NCBI RefSeq assembly: GCF_000526335.1
Contig: NZ_JAFW01000001.1
Location: 2,356,001 to 2,420,000, forward strand
Reading direction: 5' to 3'
Length of the DNA: 64,000 nt
Source of the DNA: Arthrobacter sp. 31Y
Lineage (GTDB): Bacteria > Actinomycetota > Actinomycetes > Actinomycetales > Micrococcaceae
In this document: one piece after another, positions 1-7,676 of the stretch
Layout of the letters: each line of letters opens with the position of its first letter
How positions within the stretch are numbered: the first letter of the stretch is position 1
Made by a program: the position numbers and the translations under genes
The notes under the pieces: model-generated
What the model saw: only the letters and a program-made list of their open reading frames with translations
Database searches by the model: none
What the model was told of the DNA's origin: nothing

Positions 1-48
1 GACCTTTACCCGGCCGTCATGCTCAAGCACGTCCAGCTTGTCATTTAG
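1..48 (+). CDS. C-terminal tail of an upstream gene (partial)
   Basis: The first 48 bases read as an open frame ending in TAG at 46-48, with the translation DLYPAVMLKHVQLVI. It is cut by the window edge, so only 15 residues are visible and no family can be assigned. It is listed because the frame is open from base 1 and a weak hairpin follows downstream. It could equally be non-coding. Confidence 0.25.
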   Translation, partial: DLYPAVMLKHVQLVI

Positions 49-403
49 TTGGCGTGGACTGTTCGCACTTTGGGCGGGTCTATTCATCAATGTCAACACC
101 AAAATCCCATGTGGCTAGCTGTTGGTTCCGGAAGGAGTGAGGAAAGCGGAGTTACCCCGCCTTTCTGATTATGGAAGGGCCCGTGACACGAGGTGGTCTG
201 ACTACTCCCAAAGTACTAGGGGTGTTGGACCGGGACAGCTGGGGTCCCGACGCTCTCGATGCTCGGCCCTCGAACACTGAGCCCGTGCGGGAAATTCCAC
301 TGATGGAGCATAGCCGGAGGGCTACTTTACTGATGTGTCAGATCGACATCCACTATGGCTGGCGCGGAACAACCGTGGGCCTGACCATCGATCGGAGGGC
401 AAA
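49..403. other. Intergenic stretch upstream of the LuxR-type gene
   Basis: About 355 bases without a convincing gene. Bases 142-165 can form an imperfect hairpin (GAAAGCGG facing CCGCCTTTC) that might end upstream transcription. A 100-residue open frame at 171-473 looks non-genic: it has no ribosome site and overlaps the better-supported LuxR-type gene. A Shine-Dalgarno-like GGAGG at 393-397 belongs to the next gene. Confidence 0.4.
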
Positions 404-1063
404 TTGGGAGCAGTTGCGTACACCTTTGATGTCGACTTCGTCCATAGAAATCCGGTACTCAACAGCGCGGTAATGTCCGAGTGGGAAGGCAGTGCCAAAG
501 CCACAACACTCGGAAAGGTCTACAGTTCGTGGGCTTCCTTTTCGCACAGTCATCCAAGAGCTGCCCACTGGATAGCATTGGATGCCTTTTTTGATGATGA
601 AGTGCCTCTTCCACTGAAGGTCCGGACTATTGCGGCAACCGGCCGACGCTGCATTGTGTTGGGAAGAGTAAGCCAGGCCCAACGGTCCGCACTGGCCGCC
701 GAGGGCGCCGTTGCAATCCTGGACGAGGACTCGACGGCCGCGGAGATACCCCGCCAGATTGAAGCAGTGGTGGTTGGGGCAGCCCCTACGCTTCCACCAC
801 AGACCAGCGTCGGAACCAGGCTCACCGACCGTGAGATCCAGGTACTGGAACTCTTTGCGCAGCGCCGGGCGCTGACAGCTTCCTCACTAGCCTCAGGGCT
901 GGGGCTCCGTACCACCACCGTGCGGGGACACCTCTTCCGCGGGCGTCGTAAGCTCACCGCAGCAGGCCTCAAATGTGCCACCCGCGGGGAACTCGCAAAT
1001 GCACTTCAGGAGATTGGTTACAGCCACACGGATGCTCAATGGCATGCCGCCGGGCGATGGTAA
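404..1063 (+). CDS. LuxR/NarL-type response-regulator-like transcription factor
   Basis: A DNA-binding regulator of about 219 residues. The C-terminal part (about residues 140-190) begins LTDREIQVLELFAQRR and continues as a LuxR/GerE helix-turn-helix. The N-terminal half resembles a degenerate receiver domain: a beta-strand opening AVAYTFDVDF, a possible phospho-acceptor Asp at about residue 60 (WIALDAF) and a later ILDED segment. The usual acidic pair and Thr/Lys switch residues are not clear, so it may be an atypical receiver that does not need phosphorylation. The start chosen is TTG at 404 because GGAGG lies 6 bases upstream and the receiver strand begins there. ATG at 335 or 473 are alternatives. 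No adjacent sensor kinase is visible. It converges on the secreted Ig-like gene and might control that locus, which is inference. Confidence 0.75.
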   Translation: MGAVAYTFDVDFVHRNPVLNSAVMSEWEGSAKATTLGKVYSSWASFSHSHPRAAHWIALDAFFDDEVPLPLKVRTIAATGRRCIVLGRVSQAQRSALAAEGAVAILDEDSTAAEIPRQIEAVVVGAAPTLPPQTSVGTRLTDREIQVLELFAQRRALTASSLASGLGLRTTTVRGHLFRGRRKLTAAGLKCATRGELANALQEIGYSHTDAQWHAAGRW

Positions 1064-1486
1064 ACAGGCCATAAGGACATCTGCCACTGAGGCGTTCGGC
1101 GCTCCACCACTGAGATCACCGCAGCAGAAATAAGCCAGTACGAATCCAGTTAGAGCGTTAGGGCAGGCAGCAGCGGGGACTAGCGTGCGGTATCGCGAAC
1201 AGAGAACAGTCAAAGGCCCGGCGCAAGGGGAATGGCGGGGCCTGGTGTGCGCGTTCAAAGAGGGGCCCATCAATCTTCGTGGCGGGCTGCGGACCTGCAG
1301 GGAGCCTCAGGCGTTTACGCGGAGGCTCGACCCATAGACCTTGGAACGCGGCCTACGGGCTCGACGAAAGGGCCGAACCCGTAGGTGCGCGCTCTACCCG
1401 GGCTGGGCGAACACACCCACCACCCGGTAAGACCGAAACAGCAAAGCTGCCCCCATCCGAGGTGGGGGCAGCTGACGTTTCGACTT
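1064..1486. other. Convergent intergenic region with four consecutive hairpins
   Basis: No gene is evident. Four strong inverted repeats follow one another: 1302-1328 (GAGCCTC/GAGGCTC, with an inner GCG-TTTA-CGC), 1352-1385 (CCTACGGG/CCCGTAGG), 1398-1427 (CCGGG.TGGG facing CCCA.CCCGG) and 1445-1473 (11-bp perfect stem). Such density exceeds what two convergent terminators need and could mark a structured RNA. The 11-mer CGAAAGGGCCG near 1365 recurs in the terminator near 3784. Confidence 0.5.
1445..1473 (-). terminator. Hairpin terminator of the Ig-like gene
   Basis: AGCTGCCCCCA and TGGGGGCAGCT form a perfect 11-bp stem with a 7-base loop, 14 bases past the stop codon of the minus-strand Ig-like gene. 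The following T tract on that strand is weak (TTTGCTGTTT), as is common in high-GC actinobacteria. It may act in both directions, also ending the LuxR-type gene. Confidence 0.7.
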
Positions 1487-2038
1487 CTAGTCGGATTCGG
1501 TCAGAACGACACTGATCACGGACACCGTGGTGGTGCCATTGGAGGTCACGGTCACCGTCATAGTGGCGGTTGACGGCGTTTCATCAGAACTCAGGTTTTG
1601 CGTGCTCACGGCGAAGCGAGCAACACCATCGGCCCCGGTGACAACCGTGACGCTGCGGCTCTGATCTTCTTCAGGACCATCATTATCCGGCGCCGGGTAC
1701 GCGTAAATCCCCAGGACGTCGCCGTCTTCGTTCTGCCCGGATACGGTGACGATAACGGTTGCACCGACAACAGGGTTACCGTTGGCGTCCTTTACAGTGA
1801 CCGGGAAATCATAAGCCCTCTGGTCCAGGTCCTCTTCGAAGCTCCCGTAGTGGTGGTCGCCCTTCCAGTTACTGATGACGGTCCCGGTTCCAGGCGTCAC
1901 AACAACGGGCGGGAGTGAGGCAGCCACTGCCGGAGTTGCCGCAGCTATGGCAATTGCGGGAATGCTCCAAGCCGTCCCAATAACCACCTTTCGCCGGTCA
2001 ATAGTCAAACTTTTTGCTTTGCCTTTATCCAAGGTCAT
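1487..2038 (-). CDS. Secreted protein with a bacterial Ig-like (Big-1-type) domain
   Basis: About 183 residues. The N-terminus carries paired arginines followed by a hydrophobic export segment (DRRKVVIGTAWSIPAIAI, ending in an Ala-rich TPAVAAS cleavage region), a signal style common on actinobacterial surface proteins. After a short Pro/Val linker, the rest is beta-rich and contains DANGNPVVGATVIVTVSG, then TGADGVARFAVST, which is the core pattern of Big-1/invasin-like Ig folds. The ATG at 2038 has AAGGAG 8 bases upstream, so it is preferred over an upstream ATG at 2131. It lies 160 bases downstream of the HprK-like/PqqD gene on the same strand and is followed by a strong hairpin. A surface or secreted role is clear; ligand and partner are not. 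Modification by the neighbour is speculative. Confidence 0.75.
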   Translation of the reverse strand: MTLDKGKAKSLTIDRRKVVIGTAWSIPAIAIAAATPAVAASLPPVVVTPGTGTVISNWKGDHHYGSFEEDLDQRAYDFPVTVKDANGNPVVGATVIVTVSGQNEDGDVLGIYAYPAPDNDGPEEDQSRSVTVVTGADGVARFAVSTQNLSSDETPSTATMTVTVTSNGTTTVSVISVVLTESD

Positions 2039-2198
2039 CGTTTGCTCCTTCAAGCCAGTCAGCACGCTAGCTGACTGAAGTAAATATTTCGTGGAAATTT
2101 CGGTGCAAACGGAACTTATCATTGTGGTCATTTGGCAAAATTTTTGCTGCTTGGGATGTACTATGCAAGATTCACTGATTTTCTAGTGATTCAACCGG

Positions 2199-3449
2199 CT
2201 AGGCATCCATCAGAATTCCATGGGTCCGAAGTTCCTCCACACCGTTCCGCAATTGCGATTCGTACCCGGATGGAAGTCCAATATGCGGAGCGAGCCGCTC
2301 GGCGATGCCGTTCAGATCGCAAGGAGTAGCCAATGCGTGCCAGATGGCAGGCCCAATCCCGGTTAGCCGGACTACGCCCTGGCCGTTCATGACAATGAGT
2401 TCCGTGCCGTGTCCGCTTGGTAGCGGAATCTCAACTGCGTCGAGAAGATCAGCCCTCTTGAGTACCGTGAAACGAGCGGCATCGAGGCGCGGTTGACCTT
2501 CGGACGGCTTTGTACCCCCACGCAGGACTGAGGTCCACGTCTTGGAGATTGCCGGCCGCTTGAGGAGTGCCGGCAGAACAGTGGCCAAGTCTCCTGCTTC
2601 GCGGTACGTCACCCGGACGGCACCACCAGTCGCATCAAGGATCCCGCACAGGCGACTCACCGGCTGGCGGATCTCGCCCAGGGACGATGTGTGGGGTGCC
2701 AGTTCGATAATCGCTTCACCATGTGAAAGCGGAGTGACCTTGGGAACGGCGGCACCGGGTTTTCGGTCCAACAGGACAATCAAAGCCAGGGTGGGTGCGG
2801 CTGGCGCCACCAGCAGTCCGAGGTCTTCGGGGCTGATCTGATGCTTTGGGGCTGTGGGATCTTCAACTATCAGCGATAGGGGTTTCGGGTACGGAACGAT
2901 CTTGCCCGAGCCATCGACGGCAACGGTTTCATCCGTGACATAGCCCAGCGCAGCTCCAAGGCGTCTCGTGGCGGTGGTCTTTCCCATGCCCGAACGGCCT
3001 ACGAGGGCCACCGCCCGGCCGGTTTTGCCATCCGCCAGTGCAGCGGCATGCAACATGACCAGGGCGCCTCGTCCCGCGGTGATGCCAGCTAAGGTGACGG
3101 CGCTTGTCAGGTCCGAGGCGAACTCCCTGAACGTCCTACCGGCGACCAGGGCAGTGCCAACCGCCGAGGAAACTGTGGCCCGAAAGGGGCGTTCGTCCGA
3201 GTGGCCCGAGTCTGCAACAGATCCGCTGACGGCCTGCACCGACTCGCCGGATTGATCCAGACAGCGTGACCATGCCCGCCGCAGTTCCGCGTGAAGGTCC
3301 GGGGTCACCCCCGCTTGCAGCACCACTGAGACAGCCGCCCCCAGGACACGGAGTTTCAGTTCACCCTTTCCCGCAAGAATTGTTGCTTCTTCTGCTGAAT
3401 TGGACCCCTCGATCCCTTGATGAGTGCTCGCCGCCGACCCTGTGGTCAT
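2199..3449 (-). CDS. HPr-kinase-like P-loop protein fused to a C-terminal PqqD-like domain
   Basis: About 416 residues. Near residues 149-157 is a P-loop (LVGRSGMGKTT), followed by YVTDETVAVD and PYPKPLS (about 188). This is the pattern of HPr kinase/phosphatase-like proteins, which also occur in RiPP clusters as peptide kinases. The last 75 residues (from about 341) match a PqqD fold: GQGVVRLTGIGPAIWHAL, then helices ending in ELRTHGILMDA. PqqD domains bind leader peptides and hand them to modifying enzymes. The start at 3449 has AAGAGGAAC upstream. No radical SAM enzyme, cyclase or protease lies nearby, so this is not a standard RiPP cluster. The gene downstream encodes a secreted Ig-like protein, a possible client. 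The kinase substrate is unknown. Confidence 0.75.
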   Translation of the reverse strand: MTTGSAASTHQGIEGSNSAEEATILAGKGELKLRVLGAAVSVVLQAGVTPDLHAELRRAWSRCLDQSGESVQAVSGSVADSGHSDERPFRATVSSAVGTALVAGRTFREFASDLTSAVTLAGITAGRGALVMLHAAALADGKTGRAVALVGRSGMGKTTATRRLGAALGYVTDETVAVDGSGKIVPYPKPLSLIVEDPTAPKHQISPEDLGLLVAPAAPTLALIVLLDRKPGAAVPKVTPLSHGEAIIELAPHTSSLGEIRQPVSRLCGILDATGGAVRVTYREAGDLATVLPALLKRPAISKTWTSVLRGGTKPSEGQPRLDAARFTVLKRADLLDAVEIPLPSGHGTELIVMNGQGVVRLTGIGPAIWHALATPCDLNGIAERLAPHIGLPSGYESQLRNGVEELRTHGILMDA

Positions 3450-3549
3450 GATTGTGTTCCTCTTCTTGAAACGGCCCTTTCCGAAGTTCTCAACCCTGAA
3501 AACATTCGTAGCGCCGGGTCCGGAATTGCCAAACGGCTCGTCGGCATTC

Positions 3550-3567
3550 TTGATTGCATTCAATCAA
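3550..3567. promoter_or_regulatory. Palindromic putative operator
   Basis: TTGATTG-CATT-CAATCAA is a perfect 7-bp inverted repeat about 100 bases upstream of the HprK-like/PqqD start, in an AT-richer patch of otherwise GC-rich DNA. It could be a regulator site. No cognate regulator is identified, although the LuxR-type gene near the left edge is a candidate. Confidence 0.4.
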
Positions 3568-3785
3568 TACCACTAAATATCCGCCGCCATTTAGGGCCAT
3601 CCATTACTGACTACGTAGAAGCAGAGGGTTTAACCACTGATGGCCATGGAAGAACAACTAAACTTGCGGCCCAACACACAGTGATCATGCTGCAGTGGCG
3701 CAATCGACGGGACCTATCAGGGCCTGGTGGAAGCTTTAGCGTTGGCCGACCGGTGACGGCAGCAACCGATCCGTAGAGACAGCGA

Positions 3786-3826
3786 AAGGGCCGTAGGGCG
3801 GGCGAACCCCTTACCCTACGACCCTT
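3786..3826 (-). terminator. Terminator downstream of the lipoprotein gene
   Basis: AAGGG plus CGTAGGG pair with CCCTACG plus CCCTT around a 15-base loop, starting 10 bases after the lipoprotein stop codon. The loop GGGCGAACCCC resembles that of a hairpin at about 1401. The rest of 3450-3785 holds the palindrome at 3550 and nothing else that I recognise. Confidence 0.65.
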
Positions 3827-3835
3827 AGGTTGCAG

Positions 3836-4558
3836 CTATTTGATCAGCGCTGCTGCCTGGTCCATGAGGGCACCGGCAGCTTCAGGGCCTCCGGACGCGG
3901 CATCGTTACTCGACGCCGTGGCGGAAATCAGGACGCCGTCCTTGATTGCGTGAGCACTGTAGATGGCTCCAGCCTTCCCATCCGGCATAACCATCAGGGT
4001 TTTGAGCGCTACCGTCCCGGGCACATTGCCGACACCGTTGATCTTTTCCGTAGTAAGCGTCATGGTGTCCCCTTCTGCGGAAAGCGTCACCTTCTTGCAA
4101 GCCTCGATCTGCGACTCACTCTTGTCCAAGCTCGCCTGGAGCAGTCCGGCCTCAACGCCGGAGGTCAGTGCCAGGCTGGTGATGAAGTCACCGGTTTTGG
4201 ACCTTGTGGTGCCTGCAGACGTAGAGCCGTCGATGGACTGGTACGCACCGAGGGTGCCCAGGTTCGCGCACTCTGCCGGTTCGATGGTTGCCTTCGTCAG
4301 CACCCGAACCGGTTCAAATTGGGCTACCAGTTCCTGTCCGGAAACGACCGCCCGGGTGGTGCCATCGGATTCCTTGACCTGCCCGAGCAAACCGACAAGC
4401 TCTTCATTGGTGTACTGCTTCGCGGGCGTCGGCGTCGCTGTAGCAGTCTCGCTGGCCGGGGCCGACTCCTGAGAGGCCGTGGTAGCACCACCGCACGCGG
4501 TGAGAGCCAAGATTGCAAGTGCCGATGCCCCGAATACGGGCAGCGAAGTTTTCTTCAT
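3836..4558 (-). CDS. Lipoprotein of unknown function
   Basis: A 240-residue exported lipoprotein. It starts MKKTSLPVFGASALAIL and reaches the lipobox LTAC at Cys22, so it should be diacylated and held on the outer face of the membrane. A Ser/Thr/Ala/Pro linker follows to about residue 45. The remainder is a soluble domain with two Cys residues (AECANL and EACKKV) that may form a disulfide. Alternating beta and helical stretches resemble actinobacterial LppX/sensor-like lipoproteins, but I cannot name a family. ATG at 4558 is preferred over the upstream frame start at 4612 because the signal peptide begins there. It lies 80 bases downstream of dnaB on the same strand and may be separately transcribed. 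Confidence 0.75.
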   Translation of the reverse strand: MKKTSLPVFGASALAILALTACGGATTASQESAPASETATATPTPAKQYTNEELVGLLGQVKESDGTTRAVVSGQELVAQFEPVRVLTKATIEPAECANLGTLGAYQSIDGSTSAGTTRSKTGDFITSLALTSGVEAGLLQASLDKSESQIEACKKVTLSAEGDTMTLTTEKINGVGNVPGTVALKTLMVMPDGKAGAIYSAHAIKDGVLISATASSNDAASGGPEAAGALMDQAAALIK

Positions 4559-4638
4559 GTGTTTCCCCAATAATCTTAGTGATGCGCCCGCGGACACGGG
4601 CATCACCAACACTACTTACCCGGGCCAGGCAGTCGGGA

Positions 4639-6027
4639 CTAGAACCCGCCGCCGCCAGCCCCCGTTTCGCCGGCCATGTTGGCGAAGCGTGAGTAGTGGC
4701 CTTGGAAGGCAACCACAATGTCCTTGGTGGGACCGTTACGGTGCTTGGCGATGAGGATGTCTGCCTCGCCGGCGCGGGGCGATTCTTTGTCGTAAACATC
4801 CTCACGGTGGAGCAGGATCACCATATCGGCATCCTGCTCGATTGAACCTGATTCACGGAGGTCGGACACCATGGGGCGCTTGTCTTGGCGCTGTTCGGAA
4901 CCACGGTTCAGCTGCGATAGCGCGATGACGGGAACCTGCAGCTCCTTGGCAAGCAGCTTGAGGGCACGGGAGAACTCGGAAACTTCCTGCTGGCGGGACT
5001 CAACTTTTTTACCGGAGCTCATGAGCTGGAGGTAGTCGAGGATCACGAGCTTGAGGTCGTGCTGCTGCTTCAGGCGCCGGCACTTGGCGCGGATTTCCAT
5101 GAGGGACATGTTGGGGCTGTCATCAATGAACAGCGGAGCATCATTCATGCGGCCCATGGTGGTGGCGATCTTGGACCATTGTTCGTCCTTGATGGTGCCC
5201 TTGCGGAGATCCTGCAGGCCTATGGTGGCTTCGGCGGAGAGAAGACGCATGGCGATCTCGTTCCGGCCCATTTCCAAGGAGAACATGACAGTAGCCAAGT
5301 TGTTCTTGATGGCCGCGGAACGGGCGAAGTCCAAGGCGAACGTGGACTTACCCACGGCCGGACGGGCCGCGATAACAATCATCTGGCCGGGGTGGAGACC
5401 GTGGGTCAGTTCGTCGAGTTCATAGAATCCCGTGGGAACACCCGTCATGCCTTCGCCGCGGTGACCCGAGGCTTCGATCTCGTCCACAGTGGACTCCATG
5501 ACGTCCTTCAACGCCACGTAGTCCTCCGCTGTACGCTTTTCAGCCACCGCGTAAACCTCGGCCTGGGCCTGGTTGACGAGGTCTTCCACTTCGCCATCCT
5601 GGCCGTAGCCCATCTGGACGATTTTGGTCCCGGCGTTAACAAGACGGCGCAGCACCGCGCGTTCCGCGACGATCTCGGCGTAGTAGCCGGCATTGGCAGC
5701 GGTGGGAACTGTCTGGATGAGTTCGTGGAGGTATGCGGGCCCACCGATCCTGTTGATCTCACCGCGCTTGGTCAGTTCATCCGAGACGGTAACGGCGTCG
5801 GCGGGTTCGCCACGGCCGTAGAGGTCAATGATGGACTCATAGATGGTCTCGTGAGCTGGACGGTAGAAGTCGTGTCCACGAACAATCTCAACGACGTCGG
5901 CGATGGCGTCCTTGGAGAGCATCATGCCACCCAGCACCGACTGTTCAGCGGGGATGTCCTGGGGAGGTTTCCGGCTCGAGTCCGAAGCGCGTGAGCCCTC
6001 GATTGAGTCCAAGTGCGTAACTGACAA
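4639..6027 (-). CDS. dnaB: Replicative DNA helicase DnaB
   Basis: 462 residues, the normal length for DnaB without an intein. The N-terminal helical domain begins near PAEQSVLGGMML. The RecA-like helicase core holds Walker A (AARPAVGKST, about 219-228), LEMGRNEIAMR, Walker B (LVILDYLQL, about 326-334), the LSQLNR motif and DLRESGSIEQDADMV. It unwinds DNA ahead of the replication fork as a hexamer. The start is TTG with GGAGG 6 bases upstream, a strong ribosome site supporting the unusual codon. The tail is Gly-rich (ETGAGGGGF). In many actinobacteria dnaB follows rplI closely. Here about 18 kb of other genes separates them while order and strand are kept. Its 0.58-kb upstream region is rich in DnaA-box-like sequences. 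Confidence 0.97.
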   Translation of the reverse strand: MSVTHLDSIEGSRASDSSRKPPQDIPAEQSVLGGMMLSKDAIADVVEIVRGHDFYRPAHETIYESIIDLYGRGEPADAVTVSDELTKRGEINRIGGPAYLHELIQTVPTAANAGYYAEIVAERAVLRRLVNAGTKIVQMGYGQDGEVEDLVNQAQAEVYAVAEKRTAEDYVALKDVMESTVDEIEASGHRGEGMTGVPTGFYELDELTHGLHPGQMIVIAARPAVGKSTFALDFARSAAIKNNLATVMFSLEMGRNEIAMRLLSAEATIGLQDLRKGTIKDEQWSKIATTMGRMNDAPLFIDDSPNMSLMEIRAKCRRLKQQHDLKLVILDYLQLMSSGKKVESRQQEVSEFSRALKLLAKELQVPVIALSQLNRGSEQRQDKRPMVSDLRESGSIEQDADMVILLHREDVYDKESPRAGEADILIAKHRNGPTKDIVVAFQGHYSRFANMAGETGAGGGGF

Positions 6028-6149
6028 AGCCGTCCTCCATTTGTGTGCCGCTGCAGAGATGTATTCCCTGACGGCCCGTAAAGCGCAGTGCGTGGATACG
6101 GGTCCGCCTGATGCATCTCAGGATGTCAGGCAGGTGCGACAGAATAGCC

Positions 6150-6585
6150 GTATCCACAAGTTATCCACAGTCGAGTCCATGGACCCGTCACCAGCGGTGA
6201 CTTTTCGGGAGCCCAAGAACCGCGTCGCGGGATATTCGTGCCCAAAATGGACACTTCAGACACGTTACAGCAGGCGCCGAACACCCCTTGTGGATAACCT
6301 GTGGAATACCGACCACACGTTGTGCACAGACTGTGCGTTACCCTGTGGATAGAGAAATTCTTTTCGAGGAAATCATGCCCTGACCTGCGGAAACACTCTT
6401 CACAAGCTGTGGAGGGAAGAAAAATCTGCGAGCAATTAATCCACAGACACCCCGACTCCGAGGTCAATCAACTGGGAAAAATCACGCCGTACATGCCTCA
6501 AATGTGATGCATCTTACAATCCCGGCCTTAATTTGACAGGGTTCTCTCAGAAGCCTATGCCGAAAGTGGAATGTGCTGTGGATAA
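6150..6585. promoter_or_regulatory. Cluster of DnaA-box-like 9-mers upstream of dnaB
   Basis: The 6028-6610 gap between divergent dnaB and the L12-like gene contains three exact TTATCCACA boxes: 6161-6169 on plus, and 6289-6297 and 6577-6585 on minus. There are also near matches: GTATCCACA 6150-6158, CTATCCACA on minus at 6344-6352, TAATCCACA 6437-6445, and TTGTGCACA 6320-6328, one base from the actinobacterial form TTGTCCACA. Both orientations occur. This density is origin-like, yet no dnaA or dnaN is adjacent. It may autoregulate dnaB, titrate DnaA, or act as a second replication-control site. Confidence 0.75.
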
Positions 6586-6610
6586 CGAAGTTCTGACATA
6601 AGCTCTAAGC

Positions 6611-7090
6611 ATGGGGATGAACTTTGGTGACGTACTGACGATTGTCCTTCCGCTTCTTGTCCTCGTGGGCCTTTTGTGGGCACTCACGGCGGCCTTCAAG
6701 CCGCGAGATACCGGCGTCTCGGACGCTGAGCGGTATCAGCGCGAACTGGCGGCGCGTTCTGCTGCCCACCAGGCGTCCCAGGTGCGGGAGGCGCTGGCCC
6801 TCCGCGCGCGGATCGATGCCACCACCAAACCGAGCCAGAACGAGGCCAGCCAGAGGGAACAGGCAGAGAACACCAGGACGGCCATCCAAGCCCAGGCTGC
6901 CCGGTCCCACGCTGCCGGCCAAACGGGACACCAGCCCGCCGTACTGCCCAATGGTCAGCTGAACCCTCAACTCGCCTTCGAGTTACAGAACCTGGTCCGT
7001 AGCGGGAAGAAGATCGAGGCGATCAAAGTCCTGCGCCAGGCCACTCACTCAGATTTGCTTACTGCCAAGAACTACGTAGATCGGCTCTGA
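6611..7090 (+). CDS. Membrane-anchored protein with an L7/L12 C-terminal-domain-like motif
   Basis: 159 residues. One N-terminal membrane helix (VLTIVLPLLVLVGLLWALTA) is followed by a charged, Ala/Gln-rich linker (about 35-115). The final 40 residues read LVRSGKKIEAIKVLRQAT and then LLTAKNYVDRL. The pattern G-K-x-x-A-I-K-x-x-R-x-x-T followed by an A-K-x-x-V-D helix is that of the ribosomal L7/L12 C-terminal domain, which binds translation factors. The protein is therefore a tethered L12-CTD-like protein rather than a ribosomal one. The next gene starts 8 bases later and encodes a similar protein, so they are probably co-transcribed. The promoter would lie in the DnaA-box region. Confidence 0.75.
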   Translation: MGMNFGDVLTIVLPLLVLVGLLWALTAAFKPRDTGVSDAERYQRELAARSAAHQASQVREALALRARIDATTKPSQNEASQREQAENTRTAIQAQAARSHAAGQTGHQPAVLPNGQLNPQLAFELQNLVRSGKKIEAIKVLRQATHSDLLTAKNYVDRL

Positions 7091-7097
7091 CAACGCC

Positions 7098-7673
7098 ATG
7101 GATTCCATCCTCATCCCGCTCCTGATCCTCGTTGCGGTCATTGCGGGCGTGCTCCTGCTTATTCGTTCCTTCACCAAGCGTTCCGCTGAAAGCAAGGCCG
7201 ATGCCGCAGGGGCGAATGCACCCATGGATCCGGTGGAGTTGGCCAGAGAGTCTGCAGCCAAACTCAACCAAGAACAGCACAGGCAGCTTTACTCGCTCAT
7301 TGCGCAGGGACAGGGCATGGCGGCCATCAAGCTTTACCTGCAGGCGACTGGAGAGGGCCTGCGGGCCTCGCGTAACGCCGTCGGGGCACTGGCGGCGCAT
7401 CCTCAGCCGTTCACGCCGGAAGCCCTGCCCAAGGACTTGATTGCCGATGATGACGACGGGCCTGAACGATTCCCCTACAGGTACAGGGCAATCGTCAGCA
7501 AGGGCGACGTCACCCGGGAAGTGAGCAGCAACATGCTCAACGACGAGATTTACGGTCGCATCCGTACATTGGCCAAAAGCGGCGACGTGGAGGGCGCGGC
7601 ACTTGCTTTGACGCGCCACTCGGACATCAACATCAAGCAGGCCCGCGAGTTCATTGAGCTCCTGGACGATTAA
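7098..7673 (+). CDS. Second membrane-anchored L12-like protein
   Basis: 191 residues, with an N-terminal membrane helix (ILIPLLILVAVIAGVLLLI) and a cytoplasmic part containing two L12-CTD-like motifs. The first is GQGMAAIKLYLQATGEGL followed by an Ala/Val helix (about 72-95). The second is at the C-terminus, SGDVEGAALALTRHSDI then KQAREFIELLDD. Between them is a beta segment around RYRAIVSKGDVTREV. Together with the upstream gene, three copies of the same small motif occur in two membrane proteins, suggesting duplication. The function is unknown; binding of a factor at the membrane is plausible. It ends 3 bases before the convergent zinc-ribbon gene. Confidence 0.72.
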   Translation: MDSILIPLLILVAVIAGVLLLIRSFTKRSAESKADAAGANAPMDPVELARESAAKLNQEQHRQLYSLIAQGQGMAAIKLYLQATGEGLRASRNAVGALAAHPQPFTPEALPKDLIADDDDGPERFPYRYRAIVSKGDVTREVSSNMLNDEIYGRIRTLAKSGDVEGAALALTRHSDINIKQAREFIELLDD

Positions 7674-7676
7674 CGA

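Noticed and set aside
171..473. 100-residue open frame on plus near the left edge
   Set aside because: It has no ribosome site, overlaps the better-supported LuxR-type gene, and has no recognisable pattern.
1487..3449. Full RiPP biosynthetic cluster
   Set aside because: Only the PqqD-like and HprK-like domains are present; no precursor-like short gene, cyclase, protease or exporter is adjacent.
6028..6610. Chromosomal origin (oriC) itself
   Set aside because: DnaA boxes are dense, but dnaA, dnaN, recF and gyrB are absent and no clear AT-rich unwinding region is visible; the gene order predicts oriC beyond the right edge.
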